A model generated the notes under the pieces. It saw only the letters and a list, made by a program, of their open reading frames with translations. It did no database searches and was not told the DNA's origin. Positions 61,383 through 64,000 of a stretch of DNA of 64,000 nt are shown one piece after another. The translations under genes were made by a program, and so were the position numbers. Positions within the stretch are counted from its first letter, which is position 1. Every line of letters starts with the position of its first letter. This stretch comes from Symsagittifera roscoffensis (lineage: Eukaryota; Xenacoelomorpha; Acoela; Convolutidae). The DNA lies in assembly GCF_963678635.1 (NCBI RefSeq), contig NC_087070.1, positions 9,396,539 through 9,460,538 of the forward strand, written 5' to 3'.

Positions 61383-63270
61383 CCAAACTCAACTGACGTT
61401 GATATTTGCAAAAAAAACTTGCTCCCCTGAAAACGCTTCCTTTACCAAAGATTGCATTGCAAGCCGCGCTTTTGCTATGTGCTTGAAAGAAGACATCATC
61501 AAAAATTTAACGATTGTTTTGTCAAAAACTTTCAATGAGACTGATATTACTGCTGTTCTCCTATGTTTGAAAAGGGACGGTAAGCAACCTAGGTTCGTGG
61601 CAAAAAGGATGAGAGTACACCTCGAAACTACGTGGTTGCGTTTATGCTAAATTTGAGTCGAAATTCAGTTTCTACTGTGCCAAAGCAATGAAAAAATATA
61701 TTCTGCTAAATTGGAAACAGCAAACAAAAAAATTTTTTTTCTATCACACTTAGAGTCAATTGAGGCTGACTCCTCCCTAGTGTTCTGAAATAATGCCATA
61801 GAAAAGTCATGCCGTGTCGCACAATACGCACCATTTACTAGTAGCGTTGGTCTCTTTTGGACGCATTGACCTCGCTTTAACGGAAAATGACAATGAAAAA
61901 CCGATTTTTTTTGTTTTTGTTGCCAGGTGTATATTTGTGACAATTTTTGTCAGAAACTTTCCTAGTCGACATCTACAATCCATTAGGCGTTGCGATTCCT
62001 ATTTATCGCGCCTTGTTGAAGACTGGTAATGATCACTGCCTCATCTGTACAAAGCATAACACAAAAATTATCACACCATGAGGGCAGAGCTTCAAGACAA
62101 ACATCTTGATTATCAGCTGTTATCCTCTTTACGAGTTGCGGTGTACATTTTTTTGGACTCTTCTCAGTAGTTCAGAAATTTGGTGGTGCTTTTTATTTAC
62201 ATGTTTGACCAAAAGGACTAAATGTATTGAGATTGTTTCGTCAAAGAATACAAGCTCTTATGTATAGTCAATCGAAAAGTGCATAGCTCCTAAGTCAATT
62301 GCTCTCATAGTGGTGAGCTGTTGTACGGGAAACTTCTGTGAACTTTTAACAAACATACAACTCGCAAGAAAAGTTTTAGAAATCGGTTTCAATCAGTATT
62401 TGAGTCATATCGGTTTCAATCAGTGAAACAACATTCTCAATCAATCAGTAGTTCTGAGAAGCAAAGGTGCTTCTTGCCTGTATGTATAACCCCCAGTGCT
62501 ATATGATTTCAGATTGTCTCATCCATAGATACGAGTTCAAGTGTACCGGGAACCTTGTTGCTCGTCGGGGCTCTCCGTCGGTCATTTGGCCGACAACGGC
62601 ACAAACTAAATAGGAGCCGAGAAAAAACTCTCAATATTTAAACAGTCGTGAAGCTGGCAAAAAATGTATATCTCATTTTGACTCTCCTGCAGCCCAGCAT
62701 TAAGATCTTTTCTGTGTACGACTTGTTGGGTGTTGTAAGAAATAATTCTACGCTTTGATAGGTAATAAGAATCTCACTACAGAACTTCTCGAAACAAATT
62801 ACTGATTAGTAGAATAATCACTGAAAGCTCATAATATCAGTAAGTGCAAGACCAATATGTGTCAGGTGTTGATCTCTTATCATCATTTGGTAGACCCAAT
62901 AGCTCTAGTATACCTTCTCTCTCTTTCCACAATTGATTGCAATATAAACGAGCGGAAAGCTATACCAACGCAAAATGTCCATTATGTCCTCAATTTTATC
63001 AACTTCCTAATTGACTTTGAGACAACCGATGTGCTTTCAGTCATGTGTGCATTTTTCAAAAGAGTTTGTTTTTATGTATGTATGACAAACATCGGAAGAT
63101 AGGGATTTATGACTATCTAATACTTCCCCCACAATTAAATTTCAGTTTTGGCAGAACTCGTTTTACTTTTACGCTTATAAATTATAATGAAACTTTGCAT
63201 GGTGAACAATCTAAGTCTTGTAAGCCTGTTTGCTCTTCATATCTTACCTCGTATCATGACGCAGGTTTTC
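61383..63270. other. Unassigned, mostly non-coding
   Basis: A plus-strand frame at about 61,399-61,650 reads as ordinary protein (FTKDCIASRAFAMCLKED, TAVLLCLKRDG) but starts abruptly and has no recognisable family. It might be a relic. A GC patch at 62,550-62,600 contains CGTCGG/CCGACAACGG complementarity. Nothing else supported. Confidence 0.3.
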
Positions 63271-63274
63271 GGCC

Positions 63275-63480
63275 CCCTACTGACCAAAGGGTCCCCGATT
63301 GTACTATTTTGAGATATCCATACTTGGTTTTGGCCCTAAAAGTTTTCTAATGGCGCCTTTGAAGACAATATATAATTTTTTTGAGGGGGGAGCACGCGCC
63401 AAAAAGTCAAAAATTGCCTTCAATCGTCTTTTTTGGCCTTTTGTTTCTTCAAATCTTTGGCTGCGGATAGAAAATTTGCT
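63275..63480. mobile_element. Fragment of the hAT MITE family
   Basis: ACTATTTTGAGATATC, then AAAAGTTTTCTA-GGCGCCTT, GGGGGGAGC-CGCGCCAAAAA and TTTTTTGGCC match the interior of the MITE at 11,164-11,605 (11,262-11,430) in the same order. Terminal repeats are not evident, so it is truncated or strongly diverged. Confidence 0.7.
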
Positions 63481-63890
63481 GGAAATGGAGTCTTTATTAT
63501 GATTTAGGAGAACTCACAAAATCAGTTTGGTCGACATAAAGGTAAAAAGTGGACAAACTGGAAAAAAGCCGGATTGACCATTTATCCATGCATAACTTAA
63601 CATGAACATGCTTTTTCGGCTCTTTTCCAGTCCTTCTCACCCCACTTTCAAATTCAACTTTGAAAAGCTTATTTAACCTTGTCATAATGCAATGAAATTT
63701 GGCGTGGTGAACAAATCATTAACTGTGAACAGATTTGTTCTTCATACTTTACAGCGTAACATCACGCATTTAGCCGTAATAACACGTAAAACAAATATAA
63801 AACTCGGTATTTTGCAAGGTGGGGGGACTGGAAAAGAGCCGCTTTTTCACTGTGCGTATTACATTAACTTACGGGGGGTTAAAAATACTC
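63481..63890. other. Diverged duplicated flank
   Basis: ATGAAATTTGGCGTGGTGAACAA-type sequence at 63,690 resembles 63,188 (ATGAAACTTTGCATGGTGAA). GACTGGAAAAGAGCCG occurs at 63,829 and inverted at about 63,617. Probably repeat remnants. Confidence 0.4.
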
Positions 63891-63990
63891 TATCCCCCCT
63901 CTCTCTATTTCTCTCTCGCTCTCTTTCTCTCTCGCGCGCTCTCTTTCTCTCTTATCTCTCGGTGTGCGTGTGTATGTTTGTGTATGCGTG
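63891..63990. repeat. CT-rich then GT-rich microsatellite
   Basis: (CTCT)n with interruptions to about 63,960, followed by GTGTGCGTGTGTATGTTTGT to the window end. Confidence 0.95.
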
Positions 63991-64000
63991 CGTGTGAGGT

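Overview
The window is AT-rich animal nuclear DNA built almost entirely from mobile elements and repeats. The evidence is Polinton/Maverick genes, a site-specific non-LTR retrotransposon next to a piece of U2 snRNA, a hAT-type MITE, long degenerate satellites and two 200-base assembly gaps. The host is most likely an invertebrate. I cannot name the species, and no ordinary host protein gene is recognisable.

Region 1-9.8 kb holds most of a young but already damaged Polinton. On the minus strand, in transcription order from about 9.74 kb leftwards, it encodes an unrecognised 321-aa protein, a possible DEDD-type nuclease, a frameshifted small protein, a small membrane protein, an A32/FtsK-like packaging ATPase, a small protein with one in-frame stop, a retroviral-type integrase fused to an N-terminal virion-type domain, a penton-like minor capsid protein, a basic pX-like core protein, a double-jelly-roll-type major capsid protein (two frameshifts) and an adenain-like cysteine protease. 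On the plus strand at the left edge lie a PC4-like ORF and a frameshifted ORF with an HUH-like motif. The DNA polymerase is absent and would be expected left of position 1.

Region 10-16.1 kb is a degenerate, internally duplicated satellite dominated by CCGCTCAAA/TTTGAGCGG words. It contains a palindromic foldback element and a hAT MITE with a perfect 8-bp target duplication.

Region 17.6-30 kb is best read as a second, heavily decayed Polinton with the same convergent layout. A plus-strand protein-primed type polB relic (17.9-21.65 kb) is followed by minus-strand relics of integrase, ATPase, membrane protein, micro-ORF, nuclease-like protein, the unrecognised protein and a PC4-like protein (26.1-29.9 kb). 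The slot where capsid and protease genes should lie is filled by a 1.75-kb tandem duplication. A third partial copy lies at 33.5-35.0 kb. It is interleaved with a duplicated block (31.5-33.5 and 35.3-37.2 kb) carrying a three-finger zinc-finger gene and an unknown protein. An assembly gap sits exactly where the next ATPase would begin.

Region 37.4-46 kb is non-coding repeat: a 1.27-kb tandem duplication, a dispersed repeat family and a short-unit array. At 46,686 the first 29 nt of U2 snRNA stand directly upstream of a decayed R2/NeSL-type retrotransposon resembling the U2-targeting Utopia lineage (46.7-49.6 kb). Its 3' end, with a GC-rich array and a 0.7-kb AT-rich tail, is repeated in a recent tandem set up to 56.9 kb. 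The last 7 kb contain a second assembly gap, a terminal-inverted-repeat element (60.39-61.38 kb), another fragment of the hAT MITE (63.3 kb) and a CT/GT microsatellite.
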